NCBI GenBank assembly: GCA_030683105.1 | Contig: JAUXMZ010000050.1 | Span: forward strand, 1-55,070 | Direction of reading: 5' to 3' | Length of the DNA: 55,070 nt | Source of the DNA: Burkholderiales bacterium | GTDB taxonomy: Bacteria > Pseudomonadota > Gammaproteobacteria > Burkholderiales > SG8-41 | Shown here: positions 7,328-17,259 of the stretch, piece by piece | Numbering within the stretch: position 1 is the stretch's first letter | Layout: every line of letters begins with the position of its first letter | The notes under the pieces: model-generated | The model's database searches: none | What the model saw: only the letters and a program-made list of their open reading frames with translations | What the model was told of the DNA's origin: nothing | Translations under genes and position numbers: made by a program

Positions 7328-9345
7328 TTCGGGTAAAGGTGGCAGCGCGTCGTGTGTGTAGCGCTGAAGGTTGTTTCCCCGGGATAAGCCTGACTGCACT
7401 GCGGCAGGGCCTGTGCGCAGCGCGGATGAAAATGGCAGCCTTGCGGCGGATTGACAGGAGAGGGCAAATCCCCCTGCAGTTTGATGACCTCCCGTTTGGT
7501 CTTGCTGTCGATCTCCGGCACCGCAGACAGCAGCGCCCGCGTATACGGGTGCATCGGGCTTTCCAAAACCTCTTCCACGCTGCCATGCTCGACGATGCGC
7601 CCCAGGTACATCACGGCGACCTCGTCCGCCAGAAACTCGATCACCGAGATATTGTGAGTGATGAACAAATAAGCCAGCCCCTTCTTTTCCTGCAGCTGCT
7701 TGAGCAGATTGAGTATCTGCGCCTGCACCGACACGTCGAGCGCGCTGGTCGGCTCATCGCAAATGATTAACCTCGGCTCGACCGCCAGCGCGCGCGCGAT
7801 CGCAATGCGCTGGCGCTGACCGCCGGAAAATTCGTGCGGATAGCGATATTTGTCCTGCGGCGACAACCCCACTTCAGCCAACAGCGCATCGATACGGGCC
7901 TGACGCCCGGCACTACCGCCTCCTATGCCCAGCGCCGTCATGCCTTCCTCTATCGTCTCCACCACGCGCATGCGCGGGTTAAGCGATGAATACGGATCCT
8001 GGAATATGATCTGGGCATGGCGGCGGCTGGCGCGCAGCTGCCCCCGGTTCAGCAGCGCATAGTCCGCGCCGTCGAACATGACTTCTCCCGCGGTGGGCTC
8101 GATCAGCCGCAATATGCTTTTGCCAACTGTCGTCTTTCCGCAACCGGATTCGCCGACCAGCCCCAGGGTTCGCCCGGGTTTGAGCGCAAGCGATACCCCG
8201 TCCACCGCCTTGACATAGCCAGCCACGCGCCGGAACACGCCCTTGTGGATAGGGAAGTGGACTTTAAGGCCGCTAACCGTAAGGAGTGAAGAGTGAGGAG
8301 TAAGGGGCACACCAATCGATCCGGCCATTGCCGCAGGTTTTTCCACCTCACGCCTCACGCCTGACGCCTCACCCTTTTCGCCGGCGGCGAAAAGGTGACA
8401 TCTCACTCCGCCGCTTCCCAGCGCATGCCACGCCGGCACCGTGCTGCGGCACAGTTCCCACGCCTGATCGCAGCGCTCGGCAAAGCGGCAGCCGCTGAAT
8501 TGGTGCGTGAGCTGTGGCACGGTGCCGCGGATCACCGCCAGCCCGCCGCCGCGTTTATGCTTGGCCGGCAGCGAATCGAAAAGCTTTATCGAATAGGGAT
8601 GCGCGGGCCGCGCGAAAAACGATTCGCGATCCGCGGTCTCGATGATCTCTCCCGCATACATCACCGCCACACGCTGCGCCATTTCCGCGACCACCGCCAG
8701 ATCATGGGTAATGAGCAATACCGACATATGGCGGCGGGCTTGCAACTCGCGCAGCAGGTCGAGTATCTGCGCCTGTATGGTCACGTCAAGCGCGGTGGTG
8801 GGCTCGTCCGCAATCAGCAATTCCGGATCGCAGGCCAGCGCCATCGCTATCATCACGCGCTGTTTCATGCCGCCCGAAAGCTGGAACGGGTATTCGTTGC
8901 GCCGTCGCGCAGCGTCCGGAATCTGCACCGCGTCGAGCAATTCGATCACGCGGCGATCGAGGGCCTGACCCACAAGCCCGATATGAGTCCTGAGCGTTTC
9001 GGCAATCTGCGCCCCAACGGTCATCACCGGATTGAGCGAAAGCATGGGCTCCTGGAATATCATGGCGATGCGCCGTCCGCGCACGTTGCGCATTTCAGCC
9101 TCGGACAGCGCGAGCAGGTTTGCACCATCGAACTCGACCGCGCCGCTAACGATCTGTCCGGCATCCGGCAACAACCGCATCACCGACAGCGCGGTGACCG
9201 ATTTGCCGCAACCCGATTCTCCGAGCAGCGCAAAGGTCTCCCCGCGTCCTATCGTGAGCGACAGCCCGTCGACCGCGCGCACGACCGCGCTCTCGGCATC
9301 GATCCAGGTATGCAGATCTGCGATCCTGAGCAACGGCTGCGTCAT
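7306..9345 (-). CDS. yejF: Peptide ABC transporter, dual ATPase subunit YejF
   Basis: Two complete ABC ATPase domains are fused, as is usual for YejF. Domain 1 has Walker [12 protein letters not shown] near residue 43, signature LSGGMKQR and Walker [13 protein letters not shown]. Domain 2 has [19 protein letters not shown] and [12 protein letters not shown]. Oligopeptide C-terminal regions follow each domain ([13 protein letters not shown] and [13 protein letters not shown]). At 679 residues it is clearly longer than the E. coli protein (529). Part of the excess is an inter-domain linker (about residues 323-356) encoded by an in-frame inverted repeat element. The C-terminal SVISN also comes from repeat DNA. 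The start overlaps the yejE stop by 4 nt (ATGA). Confidence 0.93.
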   Translation of the reverse strand: MTQPLLRIADLHTWIDAESAVVRAVDGLSLTIGRGETFALLGESGCGKSVTALSVMRLLPDAGQIVSGAVEFDGANLLALSEAEMRNVRGRRIAMIFQEPMLSLNPVMTVGAQIAETLRTHIGLVGQALDRRVIELLDAVQIPDAARRRNEYPFQLSGGMKQRVMIAMALACDPELLIADEPTTALDVTIQAQILDLLRELQARRHMSVLLITHDLAVVAEMAQRVAVMYAGEIIETADRESFFARPAHPYSIKLFDSLPAKHKRGGGLAVIRGTVPQLTHQFSGCRFAERCDQAWELCRSTVPAWHALGSGGVRCHLFAAGEKGEASGVRREVEKPAAMAGSIGVPLTPHSSLLTVSGLKVHFPIHKGVFRRVAGYVKAVDGVSLALKPGRTLGLVGESGCGKTTVGKSILRLIEPTAGEVMFDGADYALLNRGQLRASRRHAQIIFQDPYSSLNPRMRVVETIEEGMTALGIGGGSAGRQARIDALLAEVGLSPQDKYRYPHEFSGGQRQRIAIARALAVEPRLIICDEPTSALDVSVQAQILNLLKQLQEKKGLAYLFITHNISVIEFLADEVAVMYLGRIVEHGSVEEVLESPMHPYTRALLSAVPEIDSKTKREVIKLQGDLPSPVNPPQGCHFHPRCAQALPQCSQAYPGETTFSATHTTRCHLYPKKSVISN
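8279..8375. repeat. Inverted tandem-repeat element in frame inside yejF
   Basis: The left arm (8279-8308) carries GGAGTGA, AGAGTGAGGAG units. The right arm (8344-8375) carries CTCACGC, CTCACGC, CTGACGC, CTCACCC. The arms are opposite in sense, as in the intergenic elements, and about 35 nt lies between them. In the yejF frame the element encodes residues such as [13 protein letters not shown] and [13 protein letters not shown], forming the linker between the two ATPase domains. A further perfect palindrome (CCTTTTCGCC and its complement) adjoins it at about 8374-8396. Confidence 0.85.
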
Positions 9346-10808
9346 GCCGCCGACTCCCGCCGGCTGGCCGCCGCAAGGCGCTGCTCAAGTTGTTTTGGAT
9401 TTAGCACGCGGCTGCGGATGCGCGGATCGAAGGCATCCCGCACCGCGTCGGCGAACAGATTGGCAGAGAGCACCAGCATCAGCATGAAACAGAACGCCGC
9501 GGCGAGCGACCACCACACCATGGGCTCGCGGGCCATTTCCAGGCGGGCGTTGTTGATCATGGTGCCGAAACTGATGGTCGATGGATCAACCCCCACGCCG
9601 ACGTAGGATAGCACCGCTTCAGCCAGCACCAGCCCGCTGAAATCCATGACGATAGCGATCAGCACGATGTGCATCACATTGGGCAGGATATGGCGGGTGA
9701 TGACGCGCCAGTGGGAGACACCGAATGCGTGCGCCGCCTGTATGTACTCCATTTCGCGCAGTTTCAAGGCTTCGCCACGCAGCAGGCGGCACAGCCCGGT
9801 CCAGCTGGTAATGCCCAGAATCACGCATAAAAATAACAGCCTGAGATCGGCGCGCGCCGTTACCGTCTCGAACATTTCGGGATGGGTTTCGATGTAGACC
9901 TGCATCATCAGCACCGCTGCGGCGATCAGCAGCACGCCGGGGATGGAAGACAGCGTGGTATAGGCGTACTGAATCACGTCATCGACCCAGCCGCGGAAGT
10001 AGCCGGCCATGATCCCGAGCAGCAGTGCAAACGGCAGCATCACCAGTGTTGTCAGCGTGCCGATCACCAGACCGGTGCGTATGCTCTTCAGGGCCTGGTA
10101 GAACACATCCTGTCCCACCTTGTCGGTGCCCAACACGTGATACTTGACGCACAACGCAATCACGGGGCCCGTGATCAGCAGCATGAGCCCGAACGTGATC
10201 AGCACTGCACGCCACTGCACCCCGGTCTCGCCGCGCCAGATCACGCGCCACGCCGCACCCATATTGCCCGCGCGGCCTGCGATCAACGCACTCAGCAACG
10301 CCGCCACAACCAGCCAGAGGACAGCGCCGCCAGTAATGCCGAACACCGTGCGCTTCAGGATGTCAGAAGCGTAGTCAGCGACGGGATCCCCGAGATGCGC
10401 GCCGCCGAATTTGAGCCGCGGGTAATCACGCGCCTGCCCGCCGCCGGGCAATTCCATGGTTTCCTTGGCATACAGGTGGGTTGCCAGCGGCGCCGAATAG
10501 GTCTTCTCTTTCTGGGTCCGCAGCGGTCCGACCACGGCATCCAGCACGCTCAGTTCCTCGACGGCGTAAATACGCTCCCCGCCTTTGTCCGGCAGCGCCA
10601 GACGATAGTGCAGGGTGTCCGCGAGGCCGATCACGATGAACAACGCCAGCACCGTCAGCGACGCCATGCCGCTGGCACTGCGCGCCACCCGGCGCCACGG
10701 CGCCAGCAGGTGCTCGTGGCGGCGCACGTACCAGGCAAAAATCAGGGCTGCGGCGACGAGCACGAAGACCAGTGCATCGGTCCAGAGGATTACGGGCTTA
10801 AAGGGCAT
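9342..10808 (-). CDS. yejE: Peptide ABC transporter permease YejE
   Basis: This is an inner-membrane permease of the DppC/OppC type. A first membrane helix ([16 protein letters not shown]) is followed by a long extra-cytoplasmic segment. The C-terminal BPD_transp_1 core then carries the EAA-like loop ([20 protein letters not shown]) and the final [14 protein letters not shown] motif. I place the start at the ATG at 10808. The longer frame to 10853 adds a stretch translated from a repeat tract (HQSPITNHQ), which is unlikely to be native. No clear ribosome binding site is seen because repeat DNA occupies the leader. About 488 residues, longer than E. coli YejE (341) owing to the large periplasmic insertion. 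Confidence 0.9.
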   Translation of the reverse strand: MPFKPVILWTDALVFVLVAAALIFAWYVRRHEHLLAPWRRVARSASGMASLTVLALFIVIGLADTLHYRLALPDKGGERIYAVEELSVLDAVVGPLRTQKEKTYSAPLATHLYAKETMELPGGGQARDYPRLKFGGAHLGDPVADYASDILKRTVFGITGGAVLWLVVAALLSALIAGRAGNMGAAWRVIWRGETGVQWRAVLITFGLMLLITGPVIALCVKYHVLGTDKVGQDVFYQALKSIRTGLVIGTLTTLVMLPFALLLGIMAGYFRGWVDDVIQYAYTTLSSIPGVLLIAAAVLMMQVYIETHPEMFETVTARADLRLLFLCVILGITSWTGLCRLLRGEALKLREMEYIQAAHAFGVSHWRVITRHILPNVMHIVLIAIVMDFSGLVLAEAVLSYVGVGVDPSTISFGTMINNARLEMAREPMVWWSLAAAFCFMLMLVLSANLFADAVRDAFDPRIRSRVLNPKQLEQRLAAASRRESAA

Positions 10809-10810
10809 AA

Positions 10811-10966
10811 GGCGTGTTTGGTGATTGGTGATTGGTGATTGGTGTTCTGACAAAAACTATTAACATATCAAGCATTTTCGTTTCTTTCTGATCTACGTAA
10901 ACCAACTATATCCGCTCATATCCGAATTCTTAATCTCACCAGCTGTTACCAATCACCAATCACGGA
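10811..10966. repeat. Inverted heptad-repeat element between yejB and yejE
   Basis: The left arm (10811-10846) has four GTGATTG-type copies. The right arm (10936-10966) has AATCACC units in the opposite sense, starting 2-4 nt from the yejB stop. About 90 nt of AT-rich sequence separates them. The element splits an otherwise tightly overlapping operon (yejA/yejB and yejE/yejF each overlap by 4 nt), so it could change the ratio of the permeases. Confidence 0.85.
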
Positions 10967-10967
10967 T

Positions 10968-11945
10968 TCATTCCAGCCTCACCCGCGGATCGACCAGCGT
11001 GTAGGAGATATCGGTCATGATCAGGCCGATGATGTAGAGCACGGAGCCGAGGAACACCATCGCCCGCACCACCGCAAAGTCCTGCGATTGGATGGCATCT
11101 ATGGTGTAGCTGCCTAAACCCGGTATGCCGAAGAAAGCCTCGGTAATCAGGCTGCCCATGAACAGCAGCGGGATCACCACCACCGCGCCGGTGAGGATGG
11201 GTATCATCGCGTTTTGCAACACGTGACGGAACAGCACGCGCAATTCGGAGAGTCCTTTGGCGCGCGCGGTGCGCACATAGTCGCGATAGATCTCTTCGAG
11301 GAATATGGTGCGGTACCAGCGCGTGTTGGAACCGATGCCGCTCACCACGCCGATCAGCACCGGCAGCAGCAGAAAGCGGAACGCATCGATCCCGCCGTCA
11401 TACCCCGACACCGGCACCAGGTTCCACAGCTTGCCGACGAGATACTGGCCGCCAATGATGTAAAACAGGCCCGAGATGGACATCATCGCCACGCACATCA
11501 CCACGCCCCAGAAATCGACGTAGGTCGCGCGGAAAAACGCCATCAGCAGCGCGAAGGTGATGTAGGCCGCCAGCCCCATCAGAAACACCGGCAGCGCGAT
11601 CGCAAGGCTCGGCCACATCCGCGTTTTGATGTCGTAGCCGATGTCGCGCCCCTGATCGGAACGCCCGAAATCGAAAACGAACAGCCTGACCGATTTATCG
11701 AAAAATATGGTGTCGGTCAATACTGCAGCGCCTGTTTTATTATTATTTATAATCAAAGGCTTATCATAGCCACGCTCGACTTTCCACAGCGCAATGGCTT
11801 CGGGCGTGATGCGTTTGACACCGAGATGGGCGCGCGCCATGTCGTCGGGCGTGTTGACGACGAAAAACAGCGCGAAGGTGATGATGTTGACCCCGATCAG
11901 GATGGGGATGGCGTAGAACAGCCGGCGGATAATATAGCCGATCAT
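10968..11945 (-). CDS. yejB: Peptide ABC transporter permease YejB
   Basis: A DppB/OppB-type permease of 325 residues. The N-terminus (MIGYIIRRLFYAIPILIGVN) is the usual first helix with its basic cytoplasmic start. Several further membrane helices follow, and the conserved EAA loop is visible around YRDYVRTARAKGLSELRVLF. The C-terminus SYTLVDPRVRLE is characteristic. The start overlaps the yejA stop by 4 nt (ATGA), so translation is probably coupled. With YejE it would form the membrane channel that YejF powers. Confidence 0.93.
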   Translation of the reverse strand: MIGYIIRRLFYAIPILIGVNIITFALFFVVNTPDDMARAHLGVKRITPEAIALWKVERGYDKPLIINNNKTGAAVLTDTIFFDKSVRLFVFDFGRSDQGRDIGYDIKTRMWPSLAIALPVFLMGLAAYITFALLMAFFRATYVDFWGVVMCVAMMSISGLFYIIGGQYLVGKLWNLVPVSGYDGGIDAFRFLLLPVLIGVVSGIGSNTRWYRTIFLEEIYRDYVRTARAKGLSELRVLFRHVLQNAMIPILTGAVVVIPLLFMGSLITEAFFGIPGLGSYTIDAIQSQDFAVVRAMVFLGSVLYIIGLIMTDISYTLVDPRVRLE

Positions 11946-14131
11946 GCGCCGCCGCTCCCGTCGCCCTGCAGCGCCAGCGTGCCTTTGCGCCGCTCACTGC
12001 GGCGAAACACCACGACAGCCGGCATGATGCTCAGCACCAGCGCCAACAGGCCCAGCACGACCGGCCACAGCACCGGCTGGTTCCATTCACGGCGCATTTG
12101 CTCGCGCAGCACGAAATCGATGCGCTGGTATTTCAAGCCGTTGTTCGCCATCTGGTTGGGCTTGCTGTTATGCACCCATGCATGGTGCAGGCTGTAGTCC
12201 TTGGGAAAGTAACTCCATACCCAGGGTGCATCATGGCGCGCGATCTCGACCATGCGGTCGATGATCGCCTGCCGTTCGGGACTGTTGTACATGTGCTTCA
12301 TCTGCTCGAACAGGCGGTCGAATTCCGGGTTGGCGTAGTTGGACGCGTTTTCCCCCGCGGCCTTGACCTTGCTTTGCGCCCCGTGCAGCAGGAACATGAA
12401 GTTTTCCGGATCGGGATAATCGGCATTCCAGCCCAGAAAATAAAGCTGAACATTGCCTTTGCGCACCTTGTCCTGGAAGCGGTTGTAATCAGTGGAGCGC
12501 ACCACCAGCTGCACGCCCAGCTTGTCGAATTGCTTGACGTACCAGTCCAGCCGCGACTTGCTGCCGACGCCGCTCGCGGTGGTGTCAAGATTGATGAGCA
12601 AAGGCTGGCCGGTCCTGGCATCGCGCCCGTCGGGGTAGCCGGCTTCGGCCAGCAGTTTTCGGGCATGGTCTATGGACTTTCTGCGCGGCTCGCCCCCCAC
12701 CCAGTCATAAACATAGCGGTTGATTCCCGCCTCGCCCTCCCGGTAACCGAATATCCCAGGCGGCACCGGCCCCTGCGCCGGGATACCGCGCCCGTTCTGG
12801 AAGATCGAGATGAACTCCTCCTGGTCGATGGCGATGGAAATCGCGTGGCGCAGCTTGCGCGAGGACTCACCGTAGCCGCCGACCGCCGCATCCAGCATGT
12901 TGAACCCGAGGTAGAACACGCTGGTGGCAACCGAGGTCTGCAGCCGGATGCCGCGCGTGCGCATCTCCTCCGACAGCGTCACGTCGCCCTGGCCGGTGAA
13001 CTGCACGGCCTGATCGAAGGTATCGGATGCGATGCCGGAGGTGTCGTAATAGCCTTGAAGGAATTTGTTCCAGTACGGGATCTGTTCCTTCTCCAGGCTG
13101 AATACCACCTTGTCGATGAACGGCAGCGGCTTGCCGGCATCAGCCAGCAGCCCGGCCTCGGCGTCCCCCGGTTCGCCCTCTGCCGGATAGGTCTCGCCGC
13201 GGTAATGCGGATTGCGCTCGAGCACCATCCTGCGGTTGGGATTATTGACCGTCAGCATATACGGCCCGGTGCCTACCGGGTACCAGTCGAGCGTGATGTT
13301 TTTCTGCGCCATGCCGGGCTGCGCATAAAAGCGCTCGGCTTCGGGCGGCACCGGGGCAAAAAACGGCATCGCGAGCCAGTAGGCGAATTGCGGGTACTTG
13401 CCGCGCACTCTGACGCGATACGTATAGCGGTCGAGCACCTGCACCCCACCGAGTTCAAAGTGCGTGAGATCGAGGAAGCCGTCCCGGGGCAAGGTTTTCT
13501 CGACCGCGCCCAGTTTCCCGGCAAGCTCCTTGAGCCCGATGATGTATTCGCTCATCAGCCCGTATATCGGCGAATGCAGGCGCGGGTGGGCAAGCCGCTT
13601 GATCTGGTGCACGTAATCGGCGGCGACCAGCTCGCGCGTGCCCTGTTGCTTGAAGTCCCCCAGGGCAAAAATATTATCCAGATCCGCGGGCTGGAGATTG
13701 TGGTACAGCGGTTTGCCTTTATCGTCCACCGCGAACGCCGGATGCGGCTGATAGCGGATGCCGGGCTTGATGCGTATCACGTATTCGCTATAGGCAACGA
13801 GACGGGCGTCGGTCCGCTCAGTCAGCAGACGCCCTTTGGCGTCATACAAGGCCGCGCGCGGCACCTCGGCCGCACCAAACGGTATCAACTGGTACGGGCG
13901 TTTGAAATAATGATATTGAAGAGGCGGCTGGTAAATCTGCGCCAGGAACACATATTCGTTCGAGCTGTAGGACTGCACCGGATCAAGGTGCTTGGGGCGC
14001 TCGGAAAACGAGGAATAGAAAATATTGGCGCCCGCTTCTGAGGCGGGATAGGGATTATTCCACGGCGAGCCGCCGCATCCGGCCAAGAGCGCAGCCGCCG
14101 CCAGCAGCGCGCGTAGCAGTAATGATCGCAT
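11942..14131 (-). CDS. yejA: Extracellular solute-binding lipoprotein, YejA-like, with C-terminal membrane helix
   Basis: A family-5 solute-binding protein for peptides. Starting at the ATG at 14131 the product begins MRSLLLRALLAAAALLAGCGG, a lipoprotein signal with lipobox LAGC. The longer frame (to 14233) would bury this signal. The body has the SBP_bac_5 pattern, for example HLDPVQSYSSNEYVF, LRHAISIAIDQEEF, GIPAQGPVPPG and YFLGWNADYPDPENFMFLL. At 729 residues it is larger than E. coli YejA (604). It ends in a predicted membrane helix (WPVVLGLLALVLSIMPAVVVF) followed by a basic tail, so it may be anchored at both ends, unlike a free periplasmic binder. It is the first gene of the yejABEF operon and diverges from fabI. 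Confidence 0.88.
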   Translation of the reverse strand: MRSLLLRALLAAAALLAGCGGSPWNNPYPASEAGANIFYSSFSERPKHLDPVQSYSSNEYVFLAQIYQPPLQYHYFKRPYQLIPFGAAEVPRAALYDAKGRLLTERTDARLVAYSEYVIRIKPGIRYQPHPAFAVDDKGKPLYHNLQPADLDNIFALGDFKQQGTRELVAADYVHQIKRLAHPRLHSPIYGLMSEYIIGLKELAGKLGAVEKTLPRDGFLDLTHFELGGVQVLDRYTYRVRVRGKYPQFAYWLAMPFFAPVPPEAERFYAQPGMAQKNITLDWYPVGTGPYMLTVNNPNRRMVLERNPHYRGETYPAEGEPGDAEAGLLADAGKPLPFIDKVVFSLEKEQIPYWNKFLQGYYDTSGIASDTFDQAVQFTGQGDVTLSEEMRTRGIRLQTSVATSVFYLGFNMLDAAVGGYGESSRKLRHAISIAIDQEEFISIFQNGRGIPAQGPVPPGIFGYREGEAGINRYVYDWVGGEPRRKSIDHARKLLAEAGYPDGRDARTGQPLLINLDTTASGVGSKSRLDWYVKQFDKLGVQLVVRSTDYNRFQDKVRKGNVQLYFLGWNADYPDPENFMFLLHGAQSKVKAAGENASNYANPEFDRLFEQMKHMYNSPERQAIIDRMVEIARHDAPWVWSYFPKDYSLHHAWVHNSKPNQMANNGLKYQRIDFVLREQMRREWNQPVLWPVVLGLLALVLSIMPAVVVFRRSERRKGTLALQGDGSGGA

Positions 14132-14247
14132 CAGGCGCAAAGTGTAGCCCAGAACATATACCAATAGTAGATGCAGCGGCACTGCCCAGCCACCCCGACG
14201 CCGCGGGCCACCGGCGGGCAATCGCAGCGTCAATGTGGTGATTGTTA

Positions 14248-14276
14248 GCAGGCCCTGGTGGCGCTTACGCTATAAT
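14248..14276 (+). promoter_or_regulatory. Candidate fabI promoter
   Basis: A perfect TATAAT lies at 14271-14276, about 53 nt before the fabI ATG, in the correct strand. The -35 region at the right distance (GCAGGC) is poor, so the promoter call rests mainly on the -10 element and its position. Confidence 0.35.
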
Positions 14277-14328
14277 TTGGCCTGAATACGGCGTACGCAC
14301 CGCCGCCATATATAACAAGGAATCCCGC

Positions 14329-15126
14329 ATGGGCTTTTTGCAAAACAAGAAAATACTCGTGACCGGACTGTTGTCGAACCGCTCGATCGCTTATGGCATC
14401 GCCAAGGCGCTCAAGCGCGAGGGTGCCACGCTCGCCTTCACCTATCAGAGCGAGGACATCCGCCAGCGTGTGACGCAACTGGCGCAGGAATTCGGCGTGG
14501 CGCCGATTCTGCGCTGCGACGTGTCGAGCGACGACGAGATCAATATGCTGTTCGAGAAGCTCGCTGCGGAATGGGACGGACTCGACAGCATCGTACACTC
14601 TATTGCCTACGCGCCGCGCGAGGCGCTCAAGGGAGAACTGCTCGACGGGCTCACGCGCGAAGGCTTCCGCATTGCGCACGACGTCAGCTCCTACAGCTTC
14701 GCCGCGCTGGCCAAGGGCGGGCTGAAAATGATGACGGGCCGCAACGCCTCGCTGCTTACGCTTACCTATCTTGGCGCGGCGCGTTCGGTGCCGAATTACA
14801 ATGTGATGGGGCTCGCCAAAGCGAGCCTGGAGTCGTGCGTGCGCTATCTTGCCCGGAACCTCGGTCCCGCCGGTATTCGTGTGAACGGCATTTCGGCCGG
14901 CCCAATCAAGACGCTGGCCGCCGCCGCCATCAGCGATTTTGGCAAAAAACTGAAAGTCGTCGAGGAATATTCACCGTTACGGCGCAACGTGACGATAGAC
15001 GAAGTCGGCAACGCGGCGGCATTTATGCTGAGCGATCTCGCCAGCGGCATCACCGGTGAGATTACTTATGTCGACTGCGGTTTCAATACCACGGTCAGCG
15101 GCAATAGCGGGGGAAACGGGGACTAA
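14329..15126 (+). CDS. fabI: Enoyl-[acyl-carrier-protein] reductase (NADH)
   Basis: FabI catalyses the last reduction in each fatty-acid elongation cycle. With the ATG at 14329 (AAGGAA 6 nt upstream) the product is 265 residues and starts [13 protein letters not shown]. Visible are the nucleotide-binding [17 protein letters not shown], the [17 protein letters not shown] loop, and the FabI-type active site Y147, Y157 and K164 ([14 protein letters not shown]). The C-terminal [12 protein letters not shown] is standard. The longer frame from 14242 lacks a binding site and is not used. It is convergent with ppiD; an inverted repeat element separates them. Confidence 0.96.
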   Translation: MGFLQNKKILVTGLLSNRSIAYGIAKALKREGATLAFTYQSEDIRQRVTQLAQEFGVAPILRCDVSSDDEINMLFEKLAAEWDGLDSIVHSIAYAPREALKGELLDGLTREGFRIAHDVSSYSFAALAKGGLKMMTGRNASLLTLTYLGAARSVPNYNVMGLAKASLESCVRYLARNLGPAGIRVNGISAGPIKTLAAAAISDFGKKLKVVEEYSPLRRNVTIDEVGNAAAFMLSDLASGITGEITYVDCGFNTTVSGNSGGNGD

Positions 15127-15233
15127 TTAGGATTCGGGATTCGGGATTCGGCGAACTTCGCTGCTTGCCTGCGGTCTGTCCCTGAATCCTGAATCCTGAA
15201 TCCTGAATCCTGCTTTTACTGCTTTTACTGCTT
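15127..15233. repeat. Inverted tandem-repeat element between convergent fabI and ppiD
   Basis: On the fabI side there are three GGATTCG-type copies (about 15129-15152). On the ppiD side there are four copies of GAATCCT in the opposite sense, followed by three copies of the 9-mer CTTTTACTG that run into the ppiD stop. The ppiD side thus reads AAGTAAAAGCAGTAAAAGCAG in its sense direction, as if the last codons and stop had been copied tandemly. Confidence 0.9.
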
Positions 15234-17126
15234 TTACTTCTTCTCCAGCACATCCTTGCTGAGCTTGACGTCAGTTTTCTTCCGCAGACTGGCGACATAG
15301 GCTGACATCTCTTCCTGGCCGATCAATTGCCGCAGCGCATCCGAAAGCGCATTTTGTTGCTCAGGCGTCGCCTTTTCCGTTTCTACAACCTTGGAAATCT
15401 TGAGCAAGATAAACCCGCCATCGGGGCTTTCGACACCGGAGTACGCCGGAAGCTTGCTGGTGTCGGCCTTGAATACCTGTCTCATGACCGGCTCGATCAG
15501 GCCTTTGGCCTCGTTGCGGCTCACCAGTTGCGGCGCGCTCCACGCGACCTGCGTATCCTTGCCCTGTTTCAGCTTTTCCAGGCGGTCCCTGCCATCCTGA
15601 ATCGCGAGTTGTGCCGCCTTGCGCAGCGTCAGTTTCCTGACAATCTCGGCGCTTACATCGGCATAGGGCCGCATGCTCGAGGCCTTGTGTTCCATGATAC
15701 GCGCCGCCACCAGCACTCCGGGAGCCACTTCAATCGCCTCGGTATTGCGCTTGTTCTTGAGGACGTCCTCTGAAAAAACAGACTGCAGCAGCTTGGGATT
15801 ATTCAGGCGCGCGTCAGCGGCATGTTCGCGCGTTATCCAGTCGCTCTGCTGCACCGTGGATTTGGCCAGTTGCGCCGCTGCGTTCAGGCTCTCCGACTGT
15901 TCGAACACGATGTTGTTGAAATTCTCGGCAAGCTCCGCGAACTTCTTGCCCGCAAGTTCTTTCCTGAGCCCCGCTTCGATCTGGCCGCGCATCTCTTCCA
16001 GGCTCTTGGTCTGCCCCGCCCTGATCGCCGTCAGGCGGATGATGTGGAATCCATACTGGGACTCGACCGGCGCCGAAATTTCACCCGTTTTCATCTGGAA
16101 CACGGCGGTATCGAAGGGCTTCACCATGGTGCCGGGGCCAAAAAAACCAAGGTCGCCGCCATTGGCCGCCGAACCCGGATCCTGCGAATGCGCTTTGGCA
16201 AGATCGGCAAACTTGCCTGGATTCTGCTTCAGCTGGCCATATATCTCATCTGCTTTGGCGCGTGCTTTCTGCTTGGCCTCGGCGGTCGCTCCCGCATCGA
16301 CAGTGATCAGGATATGGCTGGCCTGGCGCGTTTCCTTGACTTCATGCTGCGCGCGCTGAACTTCATAGGCTTTCTGGATTGCGGCCGGATCAACCTGGAA
16401 CTGCGACGCCAATGCGTCCGCTGACAGCGTGACGTATTCCACGCGCACCTGCTCCGGAATCCGGTATTCATCCTGGCGGCTGTCATAGTATTTTTGTGCG
16501 GCGTCGGCATCCAGCTTCACATAGGCGGCAAACCGCTCGGGTGAGATCGCCGACTGGCTGATTTCGCGCTGCTGCCCGCTGATACGCAGCAACCGCTCGG
16601 TAACGGTGCGCGGAACGAACACGCTGTCGCTGTAGGCATCGTCAACATACTGCAGCAGCATGTCCTGGCGCAGGCGCGCTTCGAATATTGCCGGGGTCAT
16701 GCTCTGCGTTCTGAGATACTGGTTATAACGCTCGAACGAGAACTTTCCCTGGTCCTGAAACGCCTGCTGTTCCGCTATCACCGTCTGCAGCTGCTGGTCG
16801 CTGATAGCCAGCCCGCTGCGCAGCGCGCTGTTGAGCAGAAGTTTCTGCCGGACCAGGCCTTCGATGACCGCCAGACGCAATTCCGGATTGTCCAGCAACG
16901 CGGCATCGGCACGGCCTTCCAGCATGCGTTGTATGGCTTCCTGACGATCACGCAGCGCCTGGTTGAACTCCTGCTGCGAGATCCGGTAATCGCCGACTGT
17001 CGCCATCCCCTGCGTCACGTCGCTCGCGCGGAAATATGAATCAATGCCGAAGAACATGAACGGCACCACGATCAGCCCGATAATGATCTGGATCAGCCGC
17101 TTGTTATTGCCAATTAAGTTAAACAT
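15234..17126 (-). CDS. ppiD: Peptidyl-prolyl cis-trans isomerase/chaperone PpiD
   Basis: An inner-membrane anchored periplasmic chaperone that assists newly secreted proteins. The 630-residue protein has one N-terminal membrane helix (about residues 11-27, IQIIIGLIVVPFMFFGI), then a SurA_N-like region. A parvulin domain follows near residues 265-365 (RQASHILITVD, ANGGDLGFFGPGTMVKPFDTA, ESQYGFHIIRL), and then a C-terminal chaperone region. The length matches E. coli PpiD (623). It closes the tig-clpP-clpX-lon-hupB cluster, the usual order, here separated from lon by two tRNA genes and the hupB remnant. Confidence 0.94.
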   Translation of the reverse strand: MFNLIGNNKRLIQIIIGLIVVPFMFFGIDSYFRASDVTQGMATVGDYRISQQEFNQALRDRQEAIQRMLEGRADAALLDNPELRLAVIEGLVRQKLLLNSALRSGLAISDQQLQTVIAEQQAFQDQGKFSFERYNQYLRTQSMTPAIFEARLRQDMLLQYVDDAYSDSVFVPRTVTERLLRISGQQREISQSAISPERFAAYVKLDADAAQKYYDSRQDEYRIPEQVRVEYVTLSADALASQFQVDPAAIQKAYEVQRAQHEVKETRQASHILITVDAGATAEAKQKARAKADEIYGQLKQNPGKFADLAKAHSQDPGSAANGGDLGFFGPGTMVKPFDTAVFQMKTGEISAPVESQYGFHIIRLTAIRAGQTKSLEEMRGQIEAGLRKELAGKKFAELAENFNNIVFEQSESLNAAAQLAKSTVQQSDWITREHAADARLNNPKLLQSVFSEDVLKNKRNTEAIEVAPGVLVAARIMEHKASSMRPYADVSAEIVRKLTLRKAAQLAIQDGRDRLEKLKQGKDTQVAWSAPQLVSRNEAKGLIEPVMRQVFKADTSKLPAYSGVESPDGGFILLKISKVVETEKATPEQQNALSDALRQLIGQEEMSAYVASLRKKTDVKLSKDVLEKK

Positions 17127-17223
17127 AAAATATTGCCGTGGTGATTAGCGAATCGTAAATCAATGTCAGTTTCAGGCGATGTTACTCGAAAACCGCAAGT
17201 TACGAGTTGCCAGTTACCCAGAA

Positions 17224-17250
17224 AAAAGGGCGAACAGTGTTCGCCCTTTT
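17224..17250 (-). terminator. Rho-independent terminator after tRNA-Asp
   Basis: A perfect 11-bp stem (AAAAGGGCGAA / TTCGCCCTTTT) with a 5-nt loop lies 10 nt past the tRNA-Asp 3' end. Read on the minus strand it ends in a T-run, the standard form for ending the tRNA transcript. Confidence 0.8.
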
Positions 17251-17259
17251 CCCAGATCA

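Noticed and set aside
9882-10838. Long frames antisense to real genes (for example 9882-10838 plus, 12098-14041 plus, 31445-33055 plus)
   Set aside because: They are His/Arg/Gln-rich shadows of high-GC genes, have no ribosome sites or recognisable domains, and lie wholly within well-supported genes on the other strand.
10809-10853. YejE start at 10853
   Set aside because: The added residues (SPITNHQ and so on) are translated heptad repeats and precede a normal first membrane helix.
17161-17221. Further heptad element upstream of ppiD (GTTACGAGTTGCCAGTTACC)
   Set aside because: Only two imperfect units are visible, too weak to list as part of the family.
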